Shown: positions 37,718-46,038, counted from the first letter of the stretch. The stretch is 64,000 nt of DNA from an uncultured Desulfatitalea sp. (GCA_937868765.1 CALMNL010000003.1:558001-622000); one strand, 5' to 3'. Made by a program: numbers and translations. The notes: generated by a model from the letters alone, not told the origin.

Positions 37718-38024
37718 TTAGCCGGAATACCTTCTGGAAAAAATGGTAGATGGTGCCACCGTACAAAGCGAAATCCATTTATTTAATAAGCTTGGTGATC
37801 ACAACCCGCAACAATATTTTTGTCTGTCCCAAGGTTCAAACATGCAGCGGCACCCGATCTATCATTTCGATGGGAATTATTTAAGTTTTAGGCAAACTCG
37901 TCGATATGACACTATATACTGCAAGGGCCAGAGCCCGCCTGGTTCCCGGAGGGGGGGATGCAGGCCCTTCCGATTTGAGAATTGACAATATTCGCGCGCA
38001 GTTGACGATGACGAGACAGGTGCC
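37718..38024. other. Intergenic leader with GC-rich inverted repeat
   Basis: A 307-nt non-coding stretch between divergent genes. The clearest element is AAGGGCC at 37923-37929 pairing with GGCCCTT at 37963-37969, with an inner C/G-rich stretch, 56 nt before the IMAEI-repeat gene. TATACT at 37915-37920 and TTGACA at 37982 resemble promoter hexamers but have no properly spaced partner. Its role (promoter, attenuator or leader structure) is undetermined. Confidence 0.35.
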
Positions 38025-40409
38025 ATGGATCAAGACAAAGATGCCCCAAAAGGTTCGCCCGAAGGCGACGATGAATTGGAAAACCTGAGCTCTGATGAAA
38101 AGGCAGCCTTTGAAAAGATCATGGCCGAAATCGCTGCGGCCACAGGGGGTACCTCCAAAGGAAAAGGCGATGACCCCCCCAAAAAGGTCAAGAGCGACAG
38201 CCCCGCCAAAGCGTCCACGCCTGCATCAACCCCGGTGAGTGAAGAACCGCTGCCCGTGGACAATGCCCAGGCCGATCTTGATAAGATCATGGCTGAAATA
38301 TCCTCCAAAAAAGGAGTGCAGAAATTGTCGTCCGGAGGACCGGATGATTCGGTCTCAAATGACACCTCTTCGGAGGACCTTTCGTCTGATCAGCAGGCCG
38401 CCCTGGATCAAATCATGGCCGAGATCGGATCCAAGCGTAAGGCGGACCCTTTGCCTGGATCTCAAATCGAACCATCGGGCAACACGGATGAGGAACTGAG
38501 CCAAGACCAGCAGGCGGCCCTGGACAGCATCATGGCTGAAATCGGAGCGAAGCGTAAGGCGGACAAAAGCCCCGAGCCTGCAAAAGATGCGTCAGGACAG
38601 GACGATGAGAGCTTGAGTGCCGACCAGCAGGCGGCCCTGGATAGTATCATGGCCGAAATCGGGTCCAAGCGTAAGGCCGACCCAGCGCCTTCGGTCAATG
38701 AGTCGCCCGCCAAGCCGGCGGACGAGTCGGCCCAGGAGGATCAACAAGCCGATATCGAAAAAATAATGGCCGAAATAGAAGCCAAAAAGGGGAGGGCAGA
38801 AGAGGAGCCGGAACCTGGTGCCGAGACCTCGGCAGAGCCGATTTCAACTCCTCAGAAAAAGAGCGGCGGCGAAAACTTGACCATGGAAGAGTTCGACGAT
38901 GAGTTGAGCAACCTGCTTTCGGCAGCCCAAACCGCAGCTGCGCCAAAACCGGCGATAAAGGCTAAACCAGCGGACACACAAAAACCAAAGCCGGCCGAGT
39001 CGACCATGGCGGAAGAGGGCGGCAAACCTGCTGCGCCAATCCAGGCAACTATCTCAGACAAAGAGGTGCCCAAATCTCCCGACGAATATCCGATTCTCAA
39101 GGAAGTCAGCGTCGAAATCCAGACAAAGTCAAAAAAGAGTCAGCCCGCTCGTCCGAATTTAAAGCCAACGATGAGGGCCCGCTCTCGGATGACCGTCATC
39201 GCGGCGGCATCGTTGCTGGTTGTCGGCATCGGCGTGTATTGGGGCTACCAGCAAACGCAGCCCAAGCGTCGGATGCCGGCGGCAACAGCTCCCGAAACGG
39301 TTGGGCAAGGCGGGCAAACGGTGCCTGGTGTGGTACATCCATCCCAAAGCGAAACGGCGGCCGGGCCACAAACTGTGGCGGTTGCACCCACGGCTACCCC
39401 CGTCGCCCTTCCGGTCCAAACGCCGGCGAATCCCGCTCCGGTGGCTCGGATCGAAACCCCAGTCGTGATGTTGTCGGCTGCCCAGAGTGACCTGTCGTCG
39501 GCCCGCCAGCAAATCCAAAACAAAATAAATGAGATAGAACAACTCAAAAGCTATTATATGCGGGGGGTCGAGGAAGAGGCGCGCATGATCGAGGATGCCC
39601 TCCAGAGCGGTCAGGTTCCATCTTTCGATGCGGCCCTGGCCGACAAAAAGATCGAGTTGAGCCTTCGGTCCATCCAACGGCGCCAAACCTATATCGCCAA
39701 GCTGGACACCCCATTGGCAAAGCTGTCGGCCATGTCCGAGCAATTGCTGTATTTGGAACGAAAGGCTAGGATTTATGAGGCATTGCAGCTGGGTATCACT
39801 GGCTTACCGATTGAAGCCTTTAAGAATGAGGTGACCGATACGGTCAACCGCTACGTGAGCTTCAACGCCCAACTCTCCATCGACCAGGTGGAACTGCAGC
39901 CTCCCTCTCTGGAAACTATCTGGACGCAAATCGAAGCTGAACTGAAACAAAAAGCCAATCTGTTGGCCCAGCGCGCCCCCCTGAACCGGACCATCAGCGC
40001 CGAAATCTGTAAAGGCAATTTCGAGCGCAAGTCCCTGCTCAGCGCCCTTTCGGCGGAAACAGCCCAGTGTCTGATCAAGTGGGATGGTAAAGATCTCTAT
40101 CTCAACAACCTCAGCGAACTGACGCCGGAGGTGGCTGAAACTCTGGCTCGATGGCAGGGCGAATGGATCAGCTTGAACGGGTTGCGCCAATTGCCTGCCG
40201 CCTCGGCCAAGTATCTCTCACAGTGGCCGGGCAAACGAATATCCCTGAATGGGTTGAGCGAGTTGTCGCCCGAAGCCACTGCGTACATGTCCAAATGGAA
40301 AGGCAGCCAGCTGGAAATGGTAGGGCTGCAATCCATCGGCTCCTGGGAGAATTACGGCACCCGGCTCTATCTTTCGGAGAAACTGCGGAAGCAACTGGAG
40401 GCGCAGTGA
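38025..40409 (+). CDS. Anchored protein with IMAEI repeats and LRR-like tail
   Basis: A 794-aa protein with no recognised full-length homologue. Residues 20-260 are an acidic Ala/Ser/Pro-rich region holding six copies of a short helix, core x-DQQAALDSIMAEIGSKRKAD (IMAEI at ~31, 89, 130, 169, 207, 248), plus a degenerate copy (~290, EEFDDELSNLLSAA). One TM helix lies at ~389-408. Beyond it come a Pro/Ala linker, a coiled-coil domain (~480-670) and two or three LRR-like units of the type L..L.PE.A..LA.W.G..ISLNGL (~695-775). The N-terminus is therefore probably cytoplasmic and the tail periplasmic. It overlaps the next gene by one base. Confidence 0.75.
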   Translation: MDQDKDAPKGSPEGDDELENLSSDEKAAFEKIMAEIAAATGGTSKGKGDDPPKKVKSDSPAKASTPASTPVSEEPLPVDNAQADLDKIMAEISSKKGVQKLSSGGPDDSVSNDTSSEDLSSDQQAALDQIMAEIGSKRKADPLPGSQIEPSGNTDEELSQDQQAALDSIMAEIGAKRKADKSPEPAKDASGQDDESLSADQQAALDSIMAEIGSKRKADPAPSVNESPAKPADESAQEDQQADIEKIMAEIEAKKGRAEEEPEPGAETSAEPISTPQKKSGGENLTMEEFDDELSNLLSAAQTAAAPKPAIKAKPADTQKPKPAESTMAEEGGKPAAPIQATISDKEVPKSPDEYPILKEVSVEIQTKSKKSQPARPNLKPTMRARSRMTVIAAASLLVVGIGVYWGYQQTQPKRRMPAATAPETVGQGGQTVPGVVHPSQSETAAGPQTVAVAPTATPVALPVQTPANPAPVARIETPVVMLSAAQSDLSSARQQIQNKINEIEQLKSYYMRGVEEEARMIEDALQSGQVPSFDAALADKKIELSLRSIQRRQTYIAKLDTPLAKLSAMSEQLLYLERKARIYEALQLGITGLPIEAFKNEVTDTVNRYVSFNAQLSIDQVELQPPSLETIWTQIEAELKQKANLLAQRAPLNRTISAEICKGNFERKSLLSALSAETAQCLIKWDGKDLYLNNLSELTPEVAETLARWQGEWISLNGLRQLPAASAKYLSQWPGKRISLNGLSELSPEATAYMSKWKGSQLEMVGLQSIGSWENYGTRLYLSEKLRKQLEAQ
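38085..38800 (+). repeat. Six coding IMAEI repeats
   Basis: The DNA behind the repeated helices is itself repetitive: units near 38380, 38500, 38614 and 38737 are spaced roughly 114-123 nt and share GACCAGCAGGC-GCCCTGGA and ATCATGGC-GAAATCGG. Units near 38088 and 38263 are more diverged. This pattern implies expansion by tandem duplication and may vary in number between strains. Confidence 0.8.
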
Positions 40410-40975
40410 TGATGAAACCCCATGTATTGGCTGCCCTTTTGTGCTGGGGCGTATTCTTCTGGAGCGCGCCGGTGTCAGCCAACCCGAAGCTTGCCGAACT
40501 CGAACAAAAAATCGCCGATTTGGCCTTGCTCCAGGAACAATTGGCCCACCGCATCGAACAAGTTCAAAACATCCGAGCGGCCTTGAATGAGCAGCGGAGT
40601 ATACTGATCTCTGAAATTCGCCTGCTCGTAAAAAATTTTCATGTAAACACCTTGCAGCAAGCCCAGGAGCAGACGCGGTTGCGCAATAACATAGATCTCA
40701 TGCGCCAGGTGCTGAGCTATGGCGATGAACTGGACGCCAAGGTTTTGTTTTATCAAAACGGCCGCGAACGCCTGGCCTACCTCAGTCGACTGGCCGAAGA
40801 CGATATCCGCATGCTTTCGGCCCTGAACGATCTTAAAATAGATGCCTTGACCACCCAGATATCGTTGATCGTCAATCGTTACTTGCCCGAGGCCCATGTC
40901 ATTCAGATCGATCCCCAAAGGATTGCGCTAATTCCCGCCGAGCAGGTGTGGGAACGCGTCAGCAAAGAAAAATAG
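40409..40975 (+). CDS. Secreted coiled-coil partner protein
   Basis: 188 aa (ATG 40409, or ATG 40412). A signal peptide (MMKPHVLAALLCWGVFFWSAPVSA) is followed by a long coiled coil (LEQKIADLALLQEQLAHRIEQ...). The C-terminal part (DALTTQISLIVNRYLPEAHVIQIDPQRI..IPAEQVWERV) resembles a segment of the upstream protein (EAFKNEVTDTVNRYVSFNAQLSIDQVEL..PSLETIWTQI), so the two proteins share a paralogous periplasmic domain. The start overlaps the previous stop (ATGA), i.e. strict co-expression. Likely forms a periplasmic complex with the anchored partner. No known family recognised. Confidence 0.75.
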   Translation: MMKPHVLAALLCWGVFFWSAPVSANPKLAELEQKIADLALLQEQLAHRIEQVQNIRAALNEQRSILISEIRLLVKNFHVNTLQQAQEQTRLRNNIDLMRQVLSYGDELDAKVLFYQNGRERLAYLSRLAEDDIRMLSALNDLKIDALTTQISLIVNRYLPEAHVIQIDPQRIALIPAEQVWERVSKEK

Positions 40976-41020
40976 GCGGCCATCGACGGTCAAAAGTTCG
41001 CTTTAGAAGCGCACGCAAAC

Positions 41021-42016
41021 TCAGGGGCGAATGCCGCTGACAATCCCCGAGTCCGTGGGGCCTCGATACGCTTCCCTTTTGATTCGGCCGATACCGGCTT
41101 CCGCCAGCATGGACCGAAGCTGAGACTCGCTATAGGATTGTCCATGTTCGGTCCCCAGGAGCATATTCAGTGAAAACAGGGCTGGAAAGAGCGGGCCGTC
41201 CATGCTGTCATTCAAGATGAACTCGTGGATCAGTATTTTACCGCCTGGTTCCAGTACAGCTGCCGCTTTGGCGATCACCTGGGCGCATTCCCCGGACCCC
41301 AGGGCGTGCAGCAGATGGGAGAGCCAGACCACATCGTAGCGACCCTCCAAACGATTTTCGAGAATATCGACGGCTGAAAATTGAATCCTCCCGGAAAGTC
41401 CGAAGCGGGCAATGGTCCGTTCGGCAAATGGCCGAGTGGTGGCCAGGTCGGCCACGACGGCCTGGAGGCCTGGATATTTCAGGCAGAAGTGAATGGCATA
41501 GGTCCCCGGTCCGCCGCCAAGATCCAACAGCCTGCGGCGACCCCCCAGATCGATGGCTTCGGCAACGTCTGGGGCTTGAAGCATGGCATTGTTGAACATC
41601 CCCATCAGAAAAGCTTCTCGTTTTTCCGGATCGCTGAAGGATGCGCTGGTGCGCAAGGGCGCGCCTGCCCGGACTGCCTCGTCCAAACGGGCCCATGAGC
41701 CGGATAGATGGTGGTGATGCAGTATCATGTGACCGAGATAGCTGTCGGCGCCTTCCACCAGAAAACGGCGGGCCGCATCGACCAGCTCGAATCGTTCCTC
41801 GTTTTTGCTGAGCAGGCCCATGGCACATAGGGCATGCAACAACGCGGCTACGCTGCGGGGCGGTGCACCGATCCTATCGGCCACTTCGGGGGCCGCCAGG
41901 GGGCCATCCGACAGAATCGTAAACAGGCGTAGTTTCACGCCGGCATGCAAGGTGAACGTTTGCCAATAACTGCCGGCCAGTTGCAAGATACTTCCGGCAT
42001 GCCATGTGGAATTCAT
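41021..42016 (-). CDS. SAM-dependent methyltransferase (O-methyltransferase type)
   Basis: A 331-aa two-domain protein: an N-terminal winged-helix dimerisation domain (~15-95, LRLFTILSDGPLAAPEVADRIG) and a Rossmann SAM domain with D-L-G-G-G-P-G-T near residue 170, D-I-L-E-N and VLEPGGKILIHEF. This is the O-methyltransferase (plant COMT/CrtF/hydroxyindole-type) architecture; the catalytic His is not obvious. The small-molecule acceptor is unknown. An inverted repeat AGTTC-n5-GAACT lies 40 nt upstream of its start. Confidence 0.85.
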   Translation of the reverse strand: MNSTWHAGSILQLAGSYWQTFTLHAGVKLRLFTILSDGPLAAPEVADRIGAPPRSVAALLHALCAMGLLSKNEERFELVDAARRFLVEGADSYLGHMILHHHHLSGSWARLDEAVRAGAPLRTSASFSDPEKREAFLMGMFNNAMLQAPDVAEAIDLGGRRRLLDLGGGPGTYAIHFCLKYPGLQAVVADLATTRPFAERTIARFGLSGRIQFSAVDILENRLEGRYDVVWLSHLLHALGSGECAQVIAKAAAVLEPGGKILIHEFILNDSMDGPLFPALFSLNMLLGTEHGQSYSESQLRSMLAEAGIGRIKREAYRGPTDSGIVSGIRP

Positions 42017-42056
42017 GTTTTCGCTTCCTTTGCTTGGGTGGGGCGATTATGAACCT

Positions 42057-42071
42057 AGTTCGATATGAACT
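42057..42071. promoter_or_regulatory. Short inverted repeat, possible operator
   Basis: AGTTC-GATAT-GAACT is a perfect 5-bp dyad upstream of the methyltransferase start. It could be an operator, but a dyad this short occurs by chance; no regulator is linked. Confidence 0.2.
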
Positions 42072-42320
42072 GCGACACATACTTACCCCTGGCTTTTCGC
42101 CAAGGCTATACGGACTAACATAATCTTTCACTGGGAAAAAGCACCATGTCTCAGCAATGGGGGCTCCATTGAAGTCTGCGAATACTGGCATTGATACGGG
42201 TGGACATTTTCCTCGGCGGGCCCAGCCACGCGTGAAACTTCCGTTTTTATGGCTTCTTTTCCTTGATCTTTGCCCTAGGGTGTGGAAGGAAAAATTCATC
42301 GTCGCAGAAAGGAAAACCCG

Positions 42321-43100
42321 ATGAGGATTAATACAGCGCTGCAGGCTTGGCGTAAGGGCCAGCGAACAATTGGGTGTTGGCTGAGCCTCGGGAATGCCTA
42401 TTCGGCTGAATTCATGGCCAATCTTGGATTCGATTGGTTGTGCATCGACATGCAGCATGGCATGGCCGGCCCCGAAGACCTCAAGCACATGCTTCCGGCG
42501 ATTTGCACCACCAGCGTGACCCCGCTGGTTCGGGTCCCGTGGAATGATCCGGCCGTGATCATGAAAGCCCTGGACGCAGGCGCCTATGGTGTGATCGTGC
42601 CCATGATCAACTCCCGGCAGGAGGCTTTGAAGGCCGTCGCTGCATGCCGCTACCCTCCTGATGGGCTGCGGTCCTTTGGCCCCATCCGCGCGGCCCTGTA
42701 TGCCGGCAATGGCTACGCCCAGGAAGCGAATCGTCAGATTGCTTGCATTGCCATGATCGAGACCAGGCAGGCATTGGAAAATCTCGAGGATATCGTCGCT
42801 ACCCCTGGACTGGATGGTGTTTACATCGGCCCAGCCGACCTGGCGCTGGCCCTCGGGCTCGCGCCCGATGGCGACAACACCGACCCTGTCCATGAAGCTG
42901 CCGTCAACAAGATATTCGAGGCCGCTCGTGCGCATGGCCTGGCCGTCGGAATCCACACCTGGAGTGCGGCCTTCACCAAGCGGTATCTGGCCCAAGGCTT
43001 CAATTTCGTCACGCTGGGCTCGGACATCGGATTCATGGCCAAGATGGCGATATCCGACCTGAGCGCGGCACGAGAAGCAATTGCAGGAAGTCAGACATGA
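42321..43100 (+). CDS. HpcH/HpaI-type class II aldolase
   Basis: 259 aa from ATG 42321 (GAAAGGAAAAC upstream). A TIM-barrel metal-dependent aldolase: GCWLSLGNAYSAEFMANLGFDWLCIDMQHG, LVRVPWNDPAVIMKALDAGAYGVIVPM, IAMIETRQALENLEDIVATPGLDGVYIGPADLALALG. The Glu/Asp metal ligands and the GPADL motif match 4-hydroxy-2-oxovalerate/2-keto-3-deoxy sugar-type aldolases (HpaI, GarL). It cleaves a 4-hydroxy-2-oxoacid to pyruvate plus aldehyde. No linked pathway gene reveals the substrate. Confidence 0.9.
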   Translation: MRINTALQAWRKGQRTIGCWLSLGNAYSAEFMANLGFDWLCIDMQHGMAGPEDLKHMLPAICTTSVTPLVRVPWNDPAVIMKALDAGAYGVIVPMINSRQEALKAVAACRYPPDGLRSFGPIRAALYAGNGYAQEANRQIACIAMIETRQALENLEDIVATPGLDGVYIGPADLALALGLAPDGDNTDPVHEAAVNKIFEAARAHGLAVGIHTWSAAFTKRYLAQGFNFVTLGSDIGFMAKMAISDLSAAREAIAGSQT

Positions 43101-43215
43101 ATTTGGCCGGTGATGCCGAGAAATGTCATTCTGCTGACGCGTTTCGACAGGGATTGGGGGGGGCAGGTCGAACCCATTGGTTAACAGTATTCCGTTATTA
43201 TTATGTTATCATGGT

Positions 43216-43231
43216 TGGCACAGCTGTCGCA
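43216..43231 (+). promoter_or_regulatory. Candidate sigma-54 promoter (sRNA 1)
   Basis: T-T-G-G-C-A-C-A-GCTG-T-C-G-C-A: GG at 43217-43218 and GC at 43229-43230 are separated by exactly 10 nt, and it differs from the consensus TGGCACG-N4-TTGCA at two positions. Transcription would begin near 43242 and reach a terminator at 43359. Confidence 0.55.
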
Positions 43232-43241
43232 TAGCAAAAAG

Positions 43242-43359
43242 CGGTACTTCGCTGGCCCCGGTTGATCGGGATACCAGGAAGTGATCAAATACCAAACACA
43301 CCTCTTCATTCCTCTTCCTCGCCGGGCAAGATCCTCAGAGTCTTGCCCGGTTCCTTTTT
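43242..43359 (+). ncRNA. Candidate small RNA 1
   Basis: Bounded on the left by the sigma-54-like site and on the right by a terminator, giving about 118 nt. It has a 5' stretch able to fold (GGCCCCGGTTGATCGGG), an unpaired C/U-rich segment (ACCTCTTCATTCCTCTTCC) complementary to GGAGG-type ribosome-binding sites, and a 3' stem-loop. No ORF with an RBS fits. A related segment lies about 330 nt downstream. Pattern and position suggest a regulatory RNA acting on translation initiation regions; not a known family to me. Confidence 0.4.
43322..43359 (+). terminator. Terminator of candidate sRNA 1
   Basis: A perfect 10-bp stem, CCGGGCAAGA (43322-43331) with TCTTGCCCGG (43341-43350), 9-nt loop, then TTCCTTTTT. 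Confidence 0.8.
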
Positions 43360-43569
43360 GGCGGAACCTTGAAAATCCGCCTCAGCACATCTCGCCCCTT
43401 TGCTGTCGTGATGTGCCGAACCGATGGCGAGTACACCGGCAACCGGCACGATAGTATCCGCAGCAAAAAGCGCTGAGATGTGGGCGAGATCTCTATCATG
43501 ACGCCGTCGCGTCAGGATTCCATGAGAAAGACCGCCGTTTCAAGATTACCATCTGATAATTTTGAGATC

Positions 43570-43699
43570 ACCTTGTGATCATGTTGAGGTGTTAGGTATT
43601 GCACGAAGCCAAACCAACAGCCCCGTACCTTCATCCTCTGTTCTCCTCCTCAAGTCGGGCAAGATCCACCCCCCAATGGATCTTGCCCGCCTCTCTTTC
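43570..43699 (+). ncRNA. Candidate small RNA 2, paralogue of sRNA 1
   Basis: Shares with unit 1 the order ACCAAACA / C-U-rich TTCATCCTCTGTTCTCCTCCTC / CGGGCAAGATCC hairpin. The 5' end cannot be fixed: the sequence TTAGGTATTGCACG upstream has GG and GC separated by 11 nt, one too many for sigma-54, and no good sigma-70 pair is present. The shared layout suggests duplication. Confidence 0.28.
43656..43699 (+). terminator. Hairpin terminator of sRNA-like unit 2
   Basis: A perfect 13-bp stem, CGGGCAAGATCCA (43656-43668) with TGGATCTTGCCCG (43677-43689), loop of six C and two A, followed by CCTCTCTTT. The T-run is broken by C. It could also serve the convergent lipase gene, whose stop is at 43755. 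Confidence 0.65.
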
Positions 43700-43754
43700 A
43701 TGGCACGAAGATCTCGCCGACATCTGTATATATTCCCCACCGCGCAGTCCATTA

Positions 43755-45185
43755 CTAATCGCATCGGCTCGGAATGTAGTCGTCCACAATGACCGATATT
43801 TGATCTCCTAAAGCTCCCGCCGGATCTATTATGGCCCAGTTGGGTACGTTTATCCCATGCAGGGAACCACAATCGCCGCGTGGGATCTCCAGAATTGACA
43901 GAGTGGCGTCGGGAGGCGTCGCCCCACGGAGATAAACATCGACCGGGCTGAGAAAAGTTGAGGAGAATATCGAAGGGAAATCCGTCATCGGCCTGGTCAA
44001 GTCGGTGGTTTGATCCGAACCCAGATCGTAAACGAAATAAGCTACCAGCATATGATTTTGAGGGGCGTTGAGCGCATTGACAATGTTGATCCCGTTGATG
44101 GCGAGGATATCGTCGAAGCCATCCGGTTGATCCCCAAGCCACTCGCGGTTCTTCGTAATAATGAGGTTGGTCTGATCCGGGTTTTTGGTCATTAGATCCC
44201 CAAGCCCTGCGCCGGGGGGAGCAGTATTGAGACGAATAAAGTGGTCACTCCTGATTCGCGGTTCGATATAGAAGTGATGATTGAATTCCGGGCGGACGAT
44301 GTTGAATTCATAGTACTCCCCGGGCTTGGCCTTGAAAGGCCCAAAGTTTCCGGTATCGTCTATCGGGTAAACAGCCTGCGGTCTCCTGTGTCTTCTGGCA
44401 CCGGTATCGGCATAGAGTTCATAAACCTCCACCGTGGCGCCTGCCACGCCTACATTTTGGGGGTAGAGGACCGCCCTGCCCGCGAGGTAGATGTGACCGG
44501 GAGGCTCAGGCAACACATCGGTGCTGATGGCATCGTGGCCTGTAAAGAACTTGTACATGTAGGCGAACGATACGGGAGAGGTGCACGTTTCGTTATGCGG
44601 CGCCCTGGGGACATACTCATTCTCCGCCCCGGCGATCCTGCAGTTGGCTTCCCCGTAAACAGGCACACACATGCCATAGCCGCCATATATCGCCAGGGTG
44701 GGCACCGGCACGCCGACCGCCGTCCCGGGAAGAGCGCTGGCTGTCCGGCCATCGAGATTCACATAGTGGGCGACCTTTGAAGCGCGCGCAGCTGAACTGT
44801 TCAGGTATGTTATCGATACCGTTGTGCCTTGAGAATGCCCCAGCAGATCAACTTTATCGGCGCCGGTCTTCTGCAGAACGGCGTCTATAAATTCTTCAAG
44901 GGCAGCATAAACTTCAAGCTGAAACGCAGCGTCGGTGCGATACCGGACCGAATCGTATTCAAACGCGTTAAGGTATTCCTGGGGATAGCCGTTGCTTGCG
45001 AAACGCATGGCCTGCCACTCATATTGTGATGCCGAACCCGTATAGCCATGGACAAAAACCATGGGCAGGAGATTTGAAGAAGCATTTCGATGTCTTGCGT
45101 TCGCCGATGGGGCAACCAAAAAGCTTAGCCCGAGAACCATCAGCGCCAGCCACACTATACCCGAATACTGACCGAACCTTTTCAT
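43755..45185 (-). CDS. Secreted alpha/beta-hydrolase (lipase/esterase)
   Basis: 476 aa from ATG 45185 with AAAAGGAGGGGG upstream. A signal peptide (SGIVWLALMVLGLSFLVAPSANA) precedes the hydrolase domain: the oxyanion segment PMVFVHGYTGSASQYEW and nucleophile G-H-S-Q-G near residue 115, typical of lipases of the EstA/family I.4 kind; a His near DAISTDV..PPGH is a candidate for the triad. The C-terminal ~200 residues are beta-rich (Ig-like: GVAGATVEVYELYADTG, then a jelly-roll-like part ending ISVIVDDYIPSRCD). Extracellular or periplasmic lipid/ester hydrolysis. Confidence 0.85.
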   Translation of the reverse strand: MKRFGQYSGIVWLALMVLGLSFLVAPSANARHRNASSNLLPMVFVHGYTGSASQYEWQAMRFASNGYPQEYLNAFEYDSVRYRTDAAFQLEVYAALEEFIDAVLQKTGADKVDLLGHSQGTTVSITYLNSSAARASKVAHYVNLDGRTASALPGTAVGVPVPTLAIYGGYGMCVPVYGEANCRIAGAENEYVPRAPHNETCTSPVSFAYMYKFFTGHDAISTDVLPEPPGHIYLAGRAVLYPQNVGVAGATVEVYELYADTGARRHRRPQAVYPIDDTGNFGPFKAKPGEYYEFNIVRPEFNHHFYIEPRIRSDHFIRLNTAPPGAGLGDLMTKNPDQTNLIITKNREWLGDQPDGFDDILAINGINIVNALNAPQNHMLVAYFVYDLGSDQTTDLTRPMTDFPSIFSSTFLSPVDVYLRGATPPDATLSILEIPRGDCGSLHGINVPNWAIIDPAGALGDQISVIVDDYIPSRCD

Positions 45186-45693
45186 GATCCCCCTCCTTTT
45201 AATCAGAATGGTTAATCGCGCACCTGACCGCATTTCCCTGGGATACGGCTCATTCAGGTCGAGCGGATACTTCCGATCACCTCCTGGGTTTATGGTGGGT
45301 GTGCCAGATCAACTTTTTTTGTGCTGCTTCGATTGGTTCGGAATAACCTGAAAAGATCCTGCAAAAATGCAGATTCAGTAGAAAGCCGGATGCTATGCAA
45401 AAATTGCGTCCCCGACACTATCTCATATCACCATAAGAGAATCGTGCAGGTCGCGGTTTTTGGATTGTTTGTGAACGTCTTCCAGTGATCCCATTCAATT
45501 ATGGACTTGCGGGATAGTTGTCAAGAGGGAACTTTGTACGACAATATGGAACATGTAGCGCCCCGGCGCAGCTTTCTCTGCCCCAACCGGGGCATCCGCG
45601 GCCTGTTGGCAAGCGGCCGGCATGTTCTGCGGGTCTCCGGCCGTTTGCCCGACCGGAGACCTATGAATTCTATTATCGGGTTGCTGGCCAGTT
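45186..45693. other. Intergenic region with hairpin
   Basis: 508 nt. Contains GGTCTCCGG (45632-45640) pairing with CCGGAGACC (45653-45661) over a 12-nt loop, without a T-run, near the 3' end of the minus-strand gene that follows. A short open frame at 45501-45710 has no RBS and an atypical composition and is not called. Presumably the promoter region of the lipase gene, but no clear hexamers seen. Confidence 0.4.
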
Positions 45694-46038
45694 TTACTGG
45701 CCGACGTTAACCTGGCGGGCGTTGTGCTTCTTCCTGTAGATTGCTTTGCTGGCTTCGTTTTGTTGATGGGTCAAGGCGGCTTTCTGCTTGGCCGTCAGAT
45801 TGCCGTTGGTTTTAGCGCTCATCCGCGCTTCATTTTGGTGAATCCTGGCTTGCTGGGCCTCCAGCCGGCCGGCTTCCTTCGGCGTCAGCTTCCCGCTCTG
45901 GACGCCTTGTTCGATCCGATGTTCCTGGTTCAGTTCTCTTTGTTGAATGCCGGGGGCATTATCGGCCGCAAAGGCCGTTGCCATAGTCAGAACGCATACG
46001 GCGCCCGCAGCAGCCAAAACATAGGTCAGGCGTTTCAT
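45694..46038 (-). CDS. Small periplasmic protein with Gln/Lys-rich helices
   Basis: 114 aa from ATG 46038 (AAAGGAGCTGTC upstream). A clear signal peptide (MKRLTYVLAAAGAVCVLTMATAFA-AD) is followed by a charged helical domain with two similar units, IEQGVQSGKLTPKEAGRLEAQQARI and MSAKTNGNLTAKQKAALTHQQNEASK, and a basic end (YRKKHNARQ). This pattern (LT..E...L...Q..I) recurs in a common, uncharacterised periplasmic family of Proteobacteria. Role unknown; possibly metal/stress responsive, without evidence here. Confidence 0.75.
   Translation of the reverse strand: MKRLTYVLAAAGAVCVLTMATAFAADNAPGIQQRELNQEHRIEQGVQSGKLTPKEAGRLEAQQARIHQNEARMSAKTNGNLTAKQKAALTHQQNEASKAIYRKKHNARQVNVGQ

Larger units (their letters stand above)
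43101..43754. other. Long intergenic region with two sRNA-like units
   Basis: 654 nt without a convincing ORF. It contains a sigma-54-like promoter, two related C/U-rich segments each ending in a CGGGCAAGATCC hairpin, and between them partly repeated words (CATCTCGCCC and GGGCGAGAT). These are annotated individually. Confidence 0.6.

Noticed and set aside
37890-37985. Resemblance to a GEMM-type cyclic-di-GMP riboswitch (AGGCAAAC ... CTGCAAGGGCC ... GGGGGATGC)
   Set aside because: Individual words fit, but the P1 strands do not pair, and the P2 tetraloop and tetraloop-receptor layout are absent. Kept only as an unexplained GC-rich inverted repeat.
41874-42995. 373-codon open frame antisense to the HpcH/HpaI aldolase and methyltransferase start
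   Set aside because: Covers parts of two well-supported genes on both sides; no recognisable protein.
43583-43600. Sigma-54 promoter for the second sRNA-like unit (AGGTGTTAGGTATTGCACG)
   Set aside because: The GG to GC spacing is 11 nt rather than 10, and neither half matches well.
45501-45710. 69-codon open frame on the plus strand
   Set aside because: No RBS, no hydrophobic or domain pattern, overlaps the 3' end of the minus-strand gene; probably chance.
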